The notes under the pieces: generated by a model | The model's input: the letters and a program-made list of their open reading frames with translations, nothing else | Told to the model about the DNA's origin: nothing | Database searches by the model: none | From: Parasponia andersonii | Taxonomy: Eukaryota > Streptophyta > Magnoliopsida > Rosales > Cannabaceae | Direction of reading: 5' to 3' | Assembly: GCA_002914805.1 (NCBI GenBank) | Contig: JXTB01000201.1 | Span: forward strand, 345,391-409,390 | DNA: 64,000 bases | In this document: one piece after another, positions 1 to 12,907 of the stretch | Numbering within the stretch: position 1 is the stretch's first letter | Layout: the number at the start of each line of letters is the position of its first letter | Program-made: the position numbers and the translations under genes

Positions 1-40
1 TCATTGGTCAAATTGATACCTATGCATAGGTAAAAAAAAA

Positions 41-63
41 AAATACTCACTGGATTGGTGCCC
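41..63 (-). repeat. Terminal repeat of a small (TA)n-associated MITE, element cut by the window edge
   Basis: Read on the minus strand this matches the terminal repeat GGGCACCAATCCARTRAG also found at 36666, 36909 (inverted) and 43059. The similarity continues inward (an ATAGGTAA block followed by an A-run, as at 36880). A (TA)n tract follows directly (64-81). It is therefore the right end of an element that starts before the window. Confidence 0.6.
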
Positions 64-83
64 ATATATATATATATATATTT

Positions 84-1653
84 TTCCTGACTAGAAATAT
101 AAACAAATTCCACATCCTTCAAGTGGGAGCAAATCAATAATATTCTCCGCAATAACACCATCAAAAAAGCAACATCACAGTTCTTTATGGCTAAAACAAC
201 ATTTAGAACACCGTATTTTATATATGACCACATTAGTAAAAGAACAATATTATGGACAGCCAATGAGTCCTTCACGAATTGCCATGTAAACTCTAAAGGT
301 TTTTGGCCTAAATTAATTTAAAAAACTCAATCAATCCCAATTACAAGATAATCCATTTAGGAAAAAGAAAAAATATATAAAGATTGAAGACATATGGGGA
401 AAACAGAGGGAAAATAGTTAAGAAAAAAACAAATTGGTTTAGCCGTAGAAATTAATAATCTCCCCACTCATATAAGATCTACCTCCGTCCCTACTCCCTA
501 GTGATTTGTTTACTTAATTTTCGTGAATAGAATAAGAATCATTAGGAAAAATCTATTGATGTGCTACTCAAACTAGGAATAAGAATTGAATGAAATGTGT
601 TAAACTTTTAAGATCAATTTTTTTGAACTATATATATATATATACACACACACACATGATTGGGAGTACTTGCGACTTTTGCACACAATTCAGTTACCAA
701 AATTTCTGCCCAAATCAAGGCATGTTTTTATTGTATTGAGAAGTACCACTTATTGAAAATGAGAAGAGACAACACACTTCAGCAACATACTTGGCCCGTT
801 GGAAGGGAGTAAAAGATAAACGAGTGTTTTGTTTGGATGCAGATAAAAAGATAACTATGATTCCCCTCACAAGAGAAAGATTGGAAAATGTTATCATTCA
901 TTCCAGGTTCCATTGGCTGGACCACTGGCAACACTCACGTGAGAAAGCTATATATACCACGCCATGATGTGTCTCAAATATAGTAACAAGTATTGACGTG
1001 CATAAGATATTTTGTTAGATTGTTGTGAATTTTGGCTAAAACTATAAGAGAAATACTACGGATATATAAAACTATTGATAGTTATGTAGGATATGCGTGT
1101 TGTTAGCCTTCAATTATTACCCAAATATTATTTTGGTGCCTATTTTTGGACCTGATCTTTTTCTTTTCTTTTGTCCCATTTATCCTCATTTCTTTTGTAA
1201 TAAATGGACAGAAAAACCCTTTCAAAAAAACAAATGGATAGAAAAACCGTGTGCCAATCACGTGAATGATGGTTAATTACTTCATCTCATTCAATAATCA
1301 AAATATCTCATTTTACAAAATGTCGTTGTTACGTTGTTAAAAACACAGAGAAAAAGAGCATATGAGACTCTCAGATGAAAAATTTTCAAAGGGTATTGTG
1401 GGTATTTTGCTTTTGTTAAATAAGTTTGCTATGTTATTTGTTGGAGGAGGATAAAAAACAATATGTCTTCTTTTCAGCTTTAGTGACAACAAATTTAGTT
1501 TCTTTACTATATTAACAAACTAAATTGGATATATATATATATATATATTTGAATATTAGTGTAGATATATAATATTTATTAGAAATTAGGTATTATACAA
1601 CGATTAAAAGAAAAGAAAAAAAAAACTTTGGGTGTTATACAATTTAAAAAAAA
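84..1653. other. AT-rich intergenic DNA, no gene recognised
   Basis: No coding stretch with recognisable protein similarity is seen on either strand. The block holds a compound TA/CA microsatellite near 629-657, a TA microsatellite near 1530-1550 and scattered A/T homopolymers. Confidence 0.6.
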
Positions 1654-2620
1654 TACTTTTTTATACAAAAGCCCCCTAAACTTGGAATGATGTAGTAATA
1701 TTAACTATAAACTCAATTTTTTGGAGCAAAATTCCTTGAAGTCTTTACTATTAGTTTTGTTAGAAAAGAAATATGTTTCTATTAGTTTTTTATTACGATT
1801 AAGTCGTAATTTTTTTATTTGTAGCTTTTCGGTCTTCATTCTTATATTTTTGTTTCACGTTAATTCTTACTAATATTTTATTTCTATAATTGTTATTAAT
1901 TAGCGCTTGTCCAAAATGTACTCATCTCAGGGGTAAAAATGGAGACAAAGAGAAATTATTATTTGAAAAAAAAAAAAGAGTTGGATTATTATTTTCGTTC
2001 AAGACGGATGGAAGAAATTAGGTTCAAGACGGATGAAAGAAATTCGAAAATTTTATATGGTTCTAGGACCAAAGATGGTCTATATTGAAACTATATAAAT
2101 TTTAGCAATATATATCTCGTAAAACTAGAACGACAAAACATAAAATTTGTAATATATGTCTCATAAAATTGGCAATCTATTCATGTACCTTTCTTTTAAA
2201 TATATTAATAGTTAGACCAAAGTAAATCTATACATATTAGAACCATATAAAATTTTTTAATTTCTTACGTCCGTCTTGAACGGAAACAATAACTCAATTT
2301 TTTTAAAATAATAATTTCTTTTTGTTTCCAATTTTACCCTAGCTAAAATGAGCATATTTTGTGCAAATGCTAATTAACAGTAGTATTGAATAAGAAAAAT
2401 TAAAAGAGATTAATATGAAATAAAAATATAAAAATGAGGACTTAAAAATAACAAATAAAAAAATGAGGATTTGACCGTAAAAAAAGCTAATAAAAACTCT
2501 TTTCTTTTCTAAAAAAACTAATATTAGTTGACTTCATGAAATTTTACTCTAAAAAACTGAGTTCAGTGTTAATTTTACTATTTTGTATCGAGTTCAAGGG
2601 ATTTTTATATTAAAAAGTCA
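1654..2620. mobile_element. Foldback/MITE-like element with ~420-bp inverted arms
   Basis: The left arm (about 1654-2075) pairs with the reverse complement of the right arm (about 2235-2620) almost end to end, with an estimated 75-85% identity by eye. Anchors in order are a CCCCCTAAACTTGG / CCCTTGAACTCG outer block, a TAGAAAAGAAA block, CTTCATTCTTATATTTTTG, TTAATTAGC, GAAATTATTATTT, TTCAAGACGGA and an inner AAATTTTATATGGTTCTA. About 160 bp separate the arms. No protein is encoded, so it is nonautonomous. The superfamily is unknown; long arms would suit a MULE or foldback element. Confidence 0.75.
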
Positions 2621-5600
2621 TAAAAAATAGAAATCGATAAGTTAAAAATTGATCAGTTATCTTTCATAATTTTTTCCAAAGTCTGGTCCAAATATTAATG
2701 AAAGCACCTGTACATCCTAATACATTTGAACTTATTTTAGAAATGATGACTGATGAGTCAAGAAAAGAGTCAGAATTCTTTTGAAACCAAATCTTGATCG
2801 TGGAGGGATTACTAATTCATTTTCTTTGCTTTTATTTCTTTTAATTTTTTGCTTTTTATTTATATTTTAATAAAATAAAAATTTGCTACTACCTCATTAT
2901 TGTCCTGCAAAATGCCTAAAATATCTTTATTAAAAGTCCTATATGAGTGTCAAATGTTTGTTTTTATTTTTTTAGGATTATTATAAGAAAATAAATATTG
3001 GGTTTTTTTTTTAGGGAAAAAAAATATATTGGGTTTTTAGTTGTATCAAATAAAAACTTGATTTTTAGGTTGTAGCAATAAAAGTCATTGATTTTTAGTT
3101 ATATCAAATGATACTTTGAGATTTTAAAATTCAGTCAAATTAGATTCAAAACAACTATTTAATTAGCGAAAATATAATAATGGGACTAAGAAATGGCTTC
3201 CTTTCTTAGCTGTTTTATATTTTTGAATGTTTATTTTTAATTTTATTTTATTCAACTAAAAGATGACAACTTTCATGATATAGGACCATAGCATTTTTGT
3301 TTAAATTGGAGTATTTGGTAAAGAGAATAGCCTCCTTCCGTAACGCACGACGTTGTATATTAAGAGCACATGGATCATTTGACTTGTTTCTCAAACTAAT
3401 TTTTATTAAATTGTTGATTCAAGCCTAATTTAAAATTTTAAATCTAAATGTTTTATTTCATACAACCAGAAACTCACAATGTTCTTTTTTTAGCTAAAAT
3501 TAGAAAAATTTAAGGTTTGTTTTGATTTAACCAGAAATTCGATTTTTATTTTTTTTGCTAACCCTTTATTTTTAATAGCAAAGTCATGACAATGGTCTTT
3601 GATATGTAGGATATCAAGATATAGACATATAAAATATTAGGGCCAAATTAAATGAGATTTTGGGCATAATTCAGGAGCAAAAATGAGATTAACCACCACT
3701 CACGTGATTAGTACATGGTGTTTTACCTCAATTTATAACAGAATTGTGACTAAAAGATGTTAAATGGGATAAATAAAGATATTGGGCGCTGAATAGAGAC
3801 ATTTTGAAGTTTTGGCGTCAAATTAGAATTTAATTAATAGTTCTTAGACCAAATATAGAATGAATTGCCTGACTTTAAACAATTTGAACATGTAGAGATG
3901 GAGATATTGAACAAATGATCCCTATTTCCTTCGTGCTCAACCCAAATTATGGCCAAAAATTTATGATCCTTACAAATACTTTGGCTAACTTGTAAATTAA
4001 TATATTATAATTCTAGCCATATTTGAACTCTTGTACTCCTTGTAAGACAAAATATTAAAATTTATGACACATTTATATTTTACCGTAATCGTAAGCGTAA
4101 TCAACCATTATAATTCACTTTAGTCTCATAGATCTCATCAAACTCACTGGATTCCTTTTCTTTTCTATTTTTTTTTTTGCTAAAATTAGAAAAAACATAA
4201 CGTTTGTAACATAATACGAAAACTCATAAGACGGAGCTTATATGTATAACAAAAAATTTACAACTATATCTGCAAGATTCTTATAGATTTGGAAGCACGC
4301 GTACAATGAGTTGTCCTAGTTGAAAACAAAATTTATATGCATTAGGAGCTTTGTCTCATTTCGATGCAATATTTTAAATTACTTTTAAAATGCATACCAT
4401 ACAAATCATAGTTTATAATTGCTTATAGAAAAATGCAATTAGAAGAGTTGGTGTTAGAATTTATATTAGTCTAAACCCTGAAAATTGGATTAAAAAGACC
4501 CAAAGACATTGACGCTTTAACTTGTGTAATTATTTTTATTCTTTTTAAGTCCGGATGACGCAATGAGCTAGCTAGTTCTCTAATGTTGTACTTAACTAAT
4601 ATGATTCCCTCATTGAATTTTTTACTGATCACATCACAAGGGGTTTTTTTTTTTTTTTTTTGTATTGTTTTGTTTCTTTGGGTTACTTTCTGGCAAAGTT
4701 GATTAATAAACAATGTTGTAAAACTGATATGTAGGTCATGAGGCATGAAGCACATAGTATGATCAGCAATACAAGAGGACCAAACTTAATCAATATAAAC
4801 ATCATTTTCAACAACAATAGTATGCCAAACATTCTATTTTCAACGGATGCTTTTTTTAACCATTTCCCACTGAAAGCAACCTCCTTTGATTCCGGCCTTG
4901 TTTAGTCTCTTAAATTAATTTGAAAAAAGAAAAGAAAGAAAAGAAAGCCATCTATATGTTTGACCATTTTGCTGTAAGTGCGACCAGCCAGCAGGAAGCC
5001 AGCCCTTAATTCAGAGAACAATAGTTTAGAACCGTAGAATTGGTATCTCACTTTAAACACTTTAATTAGCCCCTTCTTTGGTACAATTTGAAAAAACAAA
5101 AAAGTGAAAGGAAGGAGAAATGTAGAGGAATTAGGACTCAAAATGTATGATGTTATGTGGTTTGATAAAGAGAAATTTTTGAGAGAATGGAGAACATAAA
5201 CCGAACAAAATGAAATTCCAGCCATTTAATATGCGTAGTTTTTTTTTCCCCAGTAAAGAGCTAAATACAAAGTGTGTTTATAATATAATATGAGATTATA
5301 ATGGGAATCTAAAACTATACCCCACGTCCTTGTATATTTCCCCTACCACATACACTAGCCCGCCCTAGGTTTGGGTGCTGCCTAACCCTCCTCACAACTT
5401 AAATGGTTACTCCGTTGTTGCGATCCTCCCAAGGAAATATATGGCCTAGCTTTGTTTTTAAGGCCCGTCGGCAATCATGTTTTGAACAAAGACATTTATG
5501 TTTATATTATGCAATTGAGAAATTGGTATATATCAGCTCTCAAAAGTAATTGTAGGGAAAGAAAAACATTAGAGTATAATACTATATGACCAATATATAT

Positions 5601-5663
5601 ATATATATGAACAATTGAGGTTTGCAAGACCAAGAAATTATCACATCAATAAGTAACTAAATT
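2621..5663. other. AT-rich intergenic DNA, no gene recognised
   Basis: Six-frame reading gives only short low-complexity peptides. A long T run lies near 4642-4660. No RNA gene, TIR pair or conserved domain could be recognised. Confidence 0.55.
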
Positions 5664-6360
5664 CACTGGGGAAAAATAAATAAATACATGTTTTCTTAAG
5701 CATATTCTTATAAATTTTTTTTTTTAATTTCATAAATATCTTTTGTTGGAAAAATGCATACCATAAGTATTTTATACATAAAATATATACTATAGTATAC
5801 ATTCCATGAATAAAAATTATACCTAAAAATCAGTATACAAAACGTACACCATATATAAATTTACATTGCAAAGGTAAACCATAATACACATTGAAAATGT
5901 ATCCTACACAAATTTTACATAGGATTATCTGCCAAAAAATAAAATACCATGTAGTATAATATTTTTTATAAATTTAACCATATTTTTTGGTTTATACAAA
6001 ATTTTACATTTGCATTTTAAATCTCTACAAATATATTCATTCTGTATATAAATTGACTAACAAATTTCTCATTAAACATGGAATTTGAATTGAAGATATC
6101 TTATATCTGTTGACTAATACCAAAAAAAAAAAAAAAGCTATTAAAAATAACTTTAAACAAATAGCACAAATCACCAATTTATACATTGAATGTATAAATT
6201 TACGGAGATTTAAAATGTAGAAATATAATTATGCTCAAGCCAAAAAAATATGGTCAAATTTACAAAAATATCATATTTCAGGATTTTTTTTTGACAAAAC
6301 ATAGGAAAATAATATTTATAAAATATAAGGTACAAAAAGGGTACTAGGTGTAAATTTTTC
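5664..6360. mobile_element. MITE-like element with inverted repeats
   Basis: Clear inverted arms at 5956-6055 and 6175-6275 share AAATTTRACCATATTTTTT, CATTTTAAATCTC and an inner TATAAATTG. The wider block (to about 6360) ends in a sequence like the ends of the elements at 19272 and 21113 (a TTACACCTAGTACCC-type end), so it probably belongs to the same family. The outer boundaries are approximate. No coding capacity. Confidence 0.55.
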
Positions 6361-7007
6361 AATTTGCTACATGTATCAGTAGGAGAAGCTATGCTTGCAC
6401 CCTACACAATCATTAAGGCACATCTAAATAAATAAAAAGACAAGTCAAGAGAGCACTCCAAATATCCACTAAAGCTAATTTTCTTTCCTAAAAATCATGA
6501 ACTAAGCAAATTAGTAGTTTTAATTTTTAAGATGAAAAGATTGAATTATTGAATAAAAAACTATTATAAAAAACAAATAATTAATACGGAAAGATGAAAC
6601 ACAAAGTATTAGGAAAAAAAAATTAAAAATAAAATGAAGCAAACTTGATATAAAGCAAATGAGTTTTAATTTATTTACTTTAATTTAAGGTTAAAGAGAT
6701 TATTAAAGAAATTAGAAATGAAGGAGATAAATTACACAAAAAAAAGATGTTTTTTTTTAAAAAAAAATAACAAGGTAAAAGATGGAAATGAATTTTGAAT
6801 GGGAATGTTACTGAGAAATTGAAAAAAAAAAATGATAGATAAAGATGCGGTTTCTTTTTTTCCTTTCTTAAATAATCTCTTTTATTCATTTTATTGATCA
6901 ACATGGAGTCTTTATACAAAATTGTGGTGTATATATAATCCTCCTATCATAATTTGTTTAGAGGGCTTCTTATAAAATCTCAAGCCCAAAGCACCAAAGA
7001 TTGAAAA
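6361..7007. other. AT-rich intergenic DNA, no gene recognised
   Basis: A/T-rich with several homopolymer runs. A 79-codon minus-strand reading frame at 6680-6919 is phenylalanine/lysine-rich low complexity and looks like chance. Confidence 0.5.
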
Positions 7008-7330
7008 ATCTCAAATGGACTAATTTTTTTTTTAAAATCCCATATTAATTTAGAAAAATATCACTTTTAAAATTATTTTTAGACACATAATATTTTAATA
7101 AATATTTAGCACAATATCACTTTTTCTTAAAAATTGGCATTTTTCAATAAGACTCGAGATAACTAATTGGGTAGCTTGAGGTAACCAATTTAGTGATTCA
7201 AGTTACTTGGCTACTTAAAGTATCTTATCAATTAATAAAAAGTGGTCTTTTTCTAATTAAAATCTATAATTTTTCAAATAATTTCAAAATCCGAGATTTT
7301 TCAATTTTTTTTAAAAGTTACCATAAAAAA
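7008..7330. mobile_element. MITE-like element with AGAAAAATAYCACTTTT ends and GTAACC core
   Basis: The left part (about 7008-7085) and the reverse complement of the right part (about 7235-7330) share an AGAAAAANAYCACTTTT block. The middle carries a cluster of GTAAC/GTTAC words (AGGTAACC near 7171, AAGTTACT near 7200). The element at 19720-19975 has the same ends and the same type of core. Boundaries are approximate. Confidence 0.45.
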
Positions 7331-7546
7331 AAAATCAAATTTCCCCTTGTTTTCGGGCTAAGTGTAAGGTTTATTTTTGGGTCATTCCTTGAACTTGAGG
7401 ATCGCTTTTTATAACTTTGTTTCTTTCCTTGCTTCACTTAGATTGTTCTTAATGATCTATTTCGTAGATATTGACTTTGAAGGGGTAGCAATCCAGTTAT
7501 CTAACAAATTCATAGAAACTGAGTGAGTGGTACATTATATACCTAA

Positions 7547-7975
7547 GCTATATTTGGTAAAAAAGAAAGAAAATACGAGAGAATGAAAAAATAGGAGCGA
7601 AAGAAAATATGTAAGATAGAAAGAAAAATATTTTTCCCTCATAATTGTTTGGTAGGTAAGAAAGAAAGAAAACTAGTTTAATTTAAAATGTTAACTTTAC
7701 CTCTAATATTATTATTATTTAAAGTTAAGTATAACGATAGTTTTGTAATTTAACTTATTAATCACTAACAAAACATTTTCCTTCCTATTGTCTCTCCACT
7801 TTTGAGTGGAAAAAATTCGTGTAGACCCTACTATTTTTTTCCTTCCACTTTTTTTTTTCTCTTTTTCCTTTCCCTTCCCTTTTCCCTCTTACTAAGGAAC
7901 CCAATTTTATAATTTCTCTAGATTTTTCTATAAAAATTTTTCCTTCCTCTCTCTTTTCTTTCTTACCAAATATAG
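7547..7975. mobile_element. MITE with 14-bp perfect terminal inverted repeat
   Basis: GCTATATTTGGTAA at 7547 is matched exactly by its reverse complement ending at 7975. The similarity extends inward as purine-rich AAGAAAGAAA on one side and its pyrimidine complement on the other. The 429-bp element has no coding capacity. The end sequence resembles the GGGCTATGTTTGG-type termini common among plant MITEs. The target duplication is unclear. Confidence 0.65.
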
Positions 7976-8860
7976 CCCAAATGGTATAATTAGATATACA
8001 TCTAGAGATTTTAAAAAACTAATAGTATATTTTTTAACTTCAAAAAATTGGTCCACTCTCCAAAAGGACCGTTCATATTACCATTCTTTGCTTGCCAAAA
8101 TCCTTACTCTCTCTCCCCACTCCCCCAACCCCCCTAAAAAGAAAGAGGTATTTAGGAAGATCCAGCCTTATATAATTAACAATTAGAAAATTCTGGGTAA
8201 CAAAATTTATTAAAAAAAATCCCAGATTATTACAAACTGGAATTTTTAAAAGCAAAACCCCAATTCCAAAATAACTGAATATCCAGTGTTAAAGGTCTCA
8301 AGACTCGGACTATACTAGGAAACTTGACGATGACAGCGAGTCTCTAGTGATGCACTATTCCGATGATGACGAGTCTCGATTCAGACTACCTGAATAACTG
8401 GATGAATCAAAATTAAGTCGCAGGTGTCAATAGTCAATTGAAAATAGCTTGAGACTAGAGTTCGTATCAAGTCGGCAGTGAGTCCGAATTCGATTCCACC
8501 TACATCAACTACCAAACGAGATCAGATTCAACTTAAATAGAGTCCCAATTTTATTCTAATTACCTAGAGAATCAGTCGTATCAAATTTGCTTCTAGGTAC
8601 CTAAACTCACGGTTAACTAATTATCAGGTTCTGTGAGTAGTATTCTTTATAGATTTAATTTGAGGTAATATTGATACTAATTTGAATTTAAGTAGTCTCA
8701 TAAGCTATCTGGTATTATGCACTTTAATCAAATTTATATGTATTAACTAATATATTTGTTAAAATTTTCATCATCACATATATATATATTCTGGTAACCT
8801 AATAAGATACTTGAAGCAAATAATATGATAATCTTACTTTTTTAATTTCTTTGTGCAAAA
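7976..8860. other. Sequence before the MULE transposase, no gene recognised
   Basis: The part from about 8280 to 8640 is more complex than its surroundings (many GAGTC/GACTC words) but encodes nothing recognisable. A GGTAACC word at about 8794 lies in the presumed 5' leader of the transposase. This block probably contains the left end of the MULE; the TIR was not found. Confidence 0.45.
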
Positions 8861-11800
8861 ATGGATTCTGAAATAGTTTTTGTGCATTATGATGGAATAT
8901 GGGATGAAAGTAGAAATTATGTTCAATTTAAGATGATTGGAATTCTACTACTAATTGTATGGAATTTTCCAAAACTATTGGAGTTAATATCTTCGGAGCT
9001 ACACATGGACGTATCAGTTAATAATGTAACAATTGAGTATCAACTCATACAAGGTTTTCTCTCAATAAAGATTGATAGTGATAATTCTACTTAATTTTAT
9101 TTGGAGTTGAAAAAAAAAAGGATAAATCACTCACTAGCTACCCACTGTGCCTTACCATTCCATGATCTTCAATGGCTGCAAAAAGTAGAAGAGAAATGGA
9201 AGTGGATACTGCAAGTAATGGGAGCGGTTACCTTTCCAAACTAGGCTCTTTATTGGCTGCAAAAAGAGAAAGTGAAATGGGAGGACACTAAAAGTAGTAG
9301 GAGTGGTTACCTTATCAAGCGTACAAAAGAGGAAGAGAAATGAGAATAGATACTACAAGTAGCAGGAGCAGTTTCCTTACTATTCCAAGCTTTTCAATGA
9401 TTGTAAAATATTTGGGGGACATAGTATTGGCTACTATAAATAGTGGTTGTGATTACCTTACTATTCCAGGATTTTTAATGGCCGCAAAATATGGAGGAGA
9501 AATAGTTGTAGACACTACAAGTAGCAGGAGTAGTTATCTTAATATTCCAGGATCTTCAATGGCTACAAAACGTGTGGGAGAAATGGTATTAGCTACTGCA
9601 AGTAGCAGTTGTAATTACCTTACAATTTTAGGCTCTTCAATGACTGCACAACCTAGTGGTGAAATAGTTGTAGATACTACAAACAATGTTTTGGAATATG
9701 AGTCAACTAACTTTAGTGAAGATGAAAAGTTGCCAAACTATATTGAAGCTGCTAATCAATTTTCAGCTTTTATTTTCGAGCATTTAAAAGTTGAGAAGGA
9801 AAAAATATTGAAAAAATATAATCTAAAGTCTTTACAATAAAAATACAATAGTTGTTGAAGAAGGACAAGTCTATAAGAATAAGAAATTGCTAAAATCTGT
9901 GATGAGCTTATATTCATTTAGAGAGCATTTTCAGTACAAAGTACTTCGCTCATACCCCAAGGAGTTCGTGCTTGGTTGCTTAGATCTAAAATGGCAAATG
10001 GTATTTCTGATCTTCAAAGAATGTGACTACTAATTTGTTCATTGTGAGAAAGTTCTACAATATTCATACATGCTCATTGAATATAATGACGTGAGATCAT
10101 AGACAAGTTAGTAGTAATGTAGTTGGAGACTGCATACTTGAGTACGAAATGATTTATACACTAAATGACATAATAAGGGACATGATGGATGATTATAGTG
10201 TATCTATGAGCTATAAAAAGCTTAGAGTCACGTGAAAAAGCACTTGAAATGGTGAGAAAGAATTTGGAAAAGTGTTATCAAGAACTACCCAAATATTGGT
10301 TTTGGTTAAAGACTATATCTAGGATTCTTAGCTGAGTTGGAGACAACCAAATGAAAGTTACTTCAAATATTTGTTTATTACTTTAGAAGCATCAATAAAA
10401 GGATGGGAAAACTATATACTAGTCATCATTGTGGATGGCACTTTTCTGAGGAACTCATTCAATAGGACACTACTGACTACTTGTACTAAAGATGCAAATG
10501 AAAATATTTTTCCACTTGCTTTTAGAATTGTTGATTCTAAAAACAATGCATCGTGAATATAGTCTTTACAATGTTAAGGGAGGCTTATAGAGCTCGTGAA
10601 AATTTGGCTATAATATTCGATCGACATGATAGTATAGCAAAGACAATCAAAATTGTATATCTAGAATTTACTCATGGCCTATGTTTATTTCACTTACTGA
10701 ATAACCTAAGCTAAAATTCAAGAGAAAAGCAAGACTAATCAAAGAACCTTTCAATAAAGATACAACTGCCTACACTATTCAAGAGTTTGAGTACTACATG
10801 GATGAATTAGATAGGGTTGATAATCGAATTAGATCTTACATGATTGAAGTAGGGTTTGAGAGATGGGCAAAAGTATTTCCTAAAATAACAAGTATTCTAT
10901 AATGACTTCTAATATAGCTGAATCCATGAACTCTGTAAATAATACAGCTAGAGGATTACCAGTAGCAACTTTGATAGAGAGTCTAAGAAGTTTAAAATAA
11001 AGCTTTTTTGGGGAACACAAAAATGAAGCTCAAGCAACAATCACAAAACTACCTACAAAACCAAATCAAGTATTGAGGACAAATTATATTGCATCTTCAA
11101 AAATGAAGGCATGTCTATAAACTAGTAACCTAACTACTTTTTGAAAATCTAAATAGTGATGAATTGATATTTTTATCTCTAGGTAACCTTTATGGTTACT
11201 ACTAGTATCCTAAATATATACAGTATCTTTTATTATTATTTTTTAAAAAATAGGACAATAGATACTTAATAAGAATATTTGTAGACAATAAAATCTCATT
11301 TTTATGTTTAAAGTTACTGATCTAGAAGTATTTAGACGAGCTGCTATGAGTTTGAAAGAATATTGAAATGCTAGTAACATAACAGGATACTCAGAGTTAC
11401 TAAATAATTATAAAAACGTAAACTTAATTTTAAATCAGTATTTGAATATTTAAATCCTTATTAAATTAAACTTATGCTCTCTAGTATCTTGTATAGATAT
11501 CTAAATTATATGTGTCTATGAATCTTAGATAGATACCAGGGGTAACCGTTCTAGTTACTACTAGTCATCTAAGCATAAATAGCGTCTTTATTATTTAATA
11601 AAATGACAACATGTACTCCGTGAGCCTATTTTCCAATTCATCTGTTAAATTGAATGATAGAAAGTAACTAAATGAGATACTTTGAGTTTTTAAGTATGTT
11701 TAGATATTAGTAATCTAATACAATACTATGAGTATAATTTTGTTTGGAAAATATTAAAAAATATTTTCTTTGTACGAATTTCAGGTGTATCCAACAAACT

Positions 11801-12237
11801 AAGTAATATTCAATGTTCTTGATGAGATAGAATTATTCATAGTGAATATGCAAGACAGGAAATACACTTGTAAGCGTTTTAATATACATGAAATACCTTG
11901 CTTACATGCAATGGCTGCAATTAGGCACCGCTATATGAATTGCTATAACTATTGCTCAAAATACTACTTCAATGACACAATACTTGCTACAAACAGTGGG
12001 GTAATTTATTCACTTGGCAATCTAACCACATGGGAAATACTAGAGGAAATCAAGATGAGATTAGTGACAGCACCAAAAGGAAAAAACAAATCAAGAAGAC
12101 CTAAACAGAAAAGAATAAAGTCGAAAGGGGAAAAAAAGGTCTCAAACAAGTGTGGAAGGTGCAAGCAGTATAGCCATAATAGAAAAACATGCAGAAATCC
12201 TCAAGTTTTGCAGGAAAAAGTATCAAAGAAAAAGTGA
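8861..12237 (+). pseudogene. MULE transposase (DDE, SWIM zinc finger), decayed
   Basis: This encodes a Mutator-family transposase, the enzyme that cuts and inserts the element. It opens at ATG 8861 with the N-terminal segment usual in plant MuDR proteins (V-H-Y-D-G-I-W-D, then Q-G-F-L-S-I-K-I), followed by an 81-bp repeat region (about 9110-9700) and a MuDR-type DNA-binding segment (about 9850-10130). The DDE catalytic core follows: Asp in VDGTFL at 10434, Asp in FDRHDS at 10619, Glu in AESMNS at 10920. After a probable intron with a TTTCAG acceptor ending at 11784 comes a SWIM finger (T-C-K-R-F then I-P-C-L-H-A-M-A) and a CX2CX4HX4C knuckle near the C-terminus (CGRCKQYSHNRKTC). The usual plant length is 600-800 residues and the domain order is normal. 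Several in-frame stops, for example at 9092, and frame changes interrupt it, so it is a pseudogene unless rescued by splicing. Confidence 0.8.
9110..9700 (+). repeat. 81-bp (27-codon) minisatellite inside the transposase gene
   Basis: The word CTTCAATGGCTGCAAAA or a close variant recurs at about 9163, 9244, 9313, 9388, 9469, 9550 and 9631. The last four starts are exactly 81 bp apart, and this part stays open as repeats of the form Y-L-T-I-P-G-S-S-M-A-A-K followed by G-E-I-V-V-D-T-T. The array lies between the N-terminal segment and the DNA-binding segment of the transposase. Earlier copies are more degraded. Confidence 0.85.
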
Positions 12238-12907
12238 ATAAAGTGGTTACTTGTGGTAACCAATCTCAAAAGACCAAGCAACAATGATTGAATCTCATAC
12301 ATGTTTAAATTTATTTTTTTTTGGTAAAAATTTATATTCTTTTGAGGAAATTAGATATGATTTGAATAAGAAACATAGAAATTGATGAAAAAGGATTCAT
12401 TTTTCTCCAAATATTTTTTTGTTTTTAAATAAGTAACCAATTATGCTACCTGAGGTATTCTTCATAGATTCAATTTGTGATATTCATTATATCCATTGTA
12501 TTATAAATTACAAAGGAAAGATATCCTTACAAGTTACTATAAGCTAAAAAATGGAAGAAAAATCTTATGGAATTATTTTTATAACTTTTAAGAGAGGTAA
12601 CCAAATAAGTTACCTCAAGTAACCATTTATATAAAATTACATTATTATTCACCTACCAGAATATCTAATGCATAAACATAGTATCAAATAGAAATATTCA
12701 TCAGAACAAAATTTAGTAAGTAACTAGAAATACGATTAGGATACTATAATAGTCAAATATGTTCAAATACAATATCTATGTTAACAAAAGGACATAAAAT
12801 ACAAACATAAAGTTTGATAATTATCAGAAAAAACTGGCATATTCAATTATATCCAAAATTCAAAAAGAAAAAGTAGTGTCTATTCATTAATTCATCCATT
12901 CTTCTTC

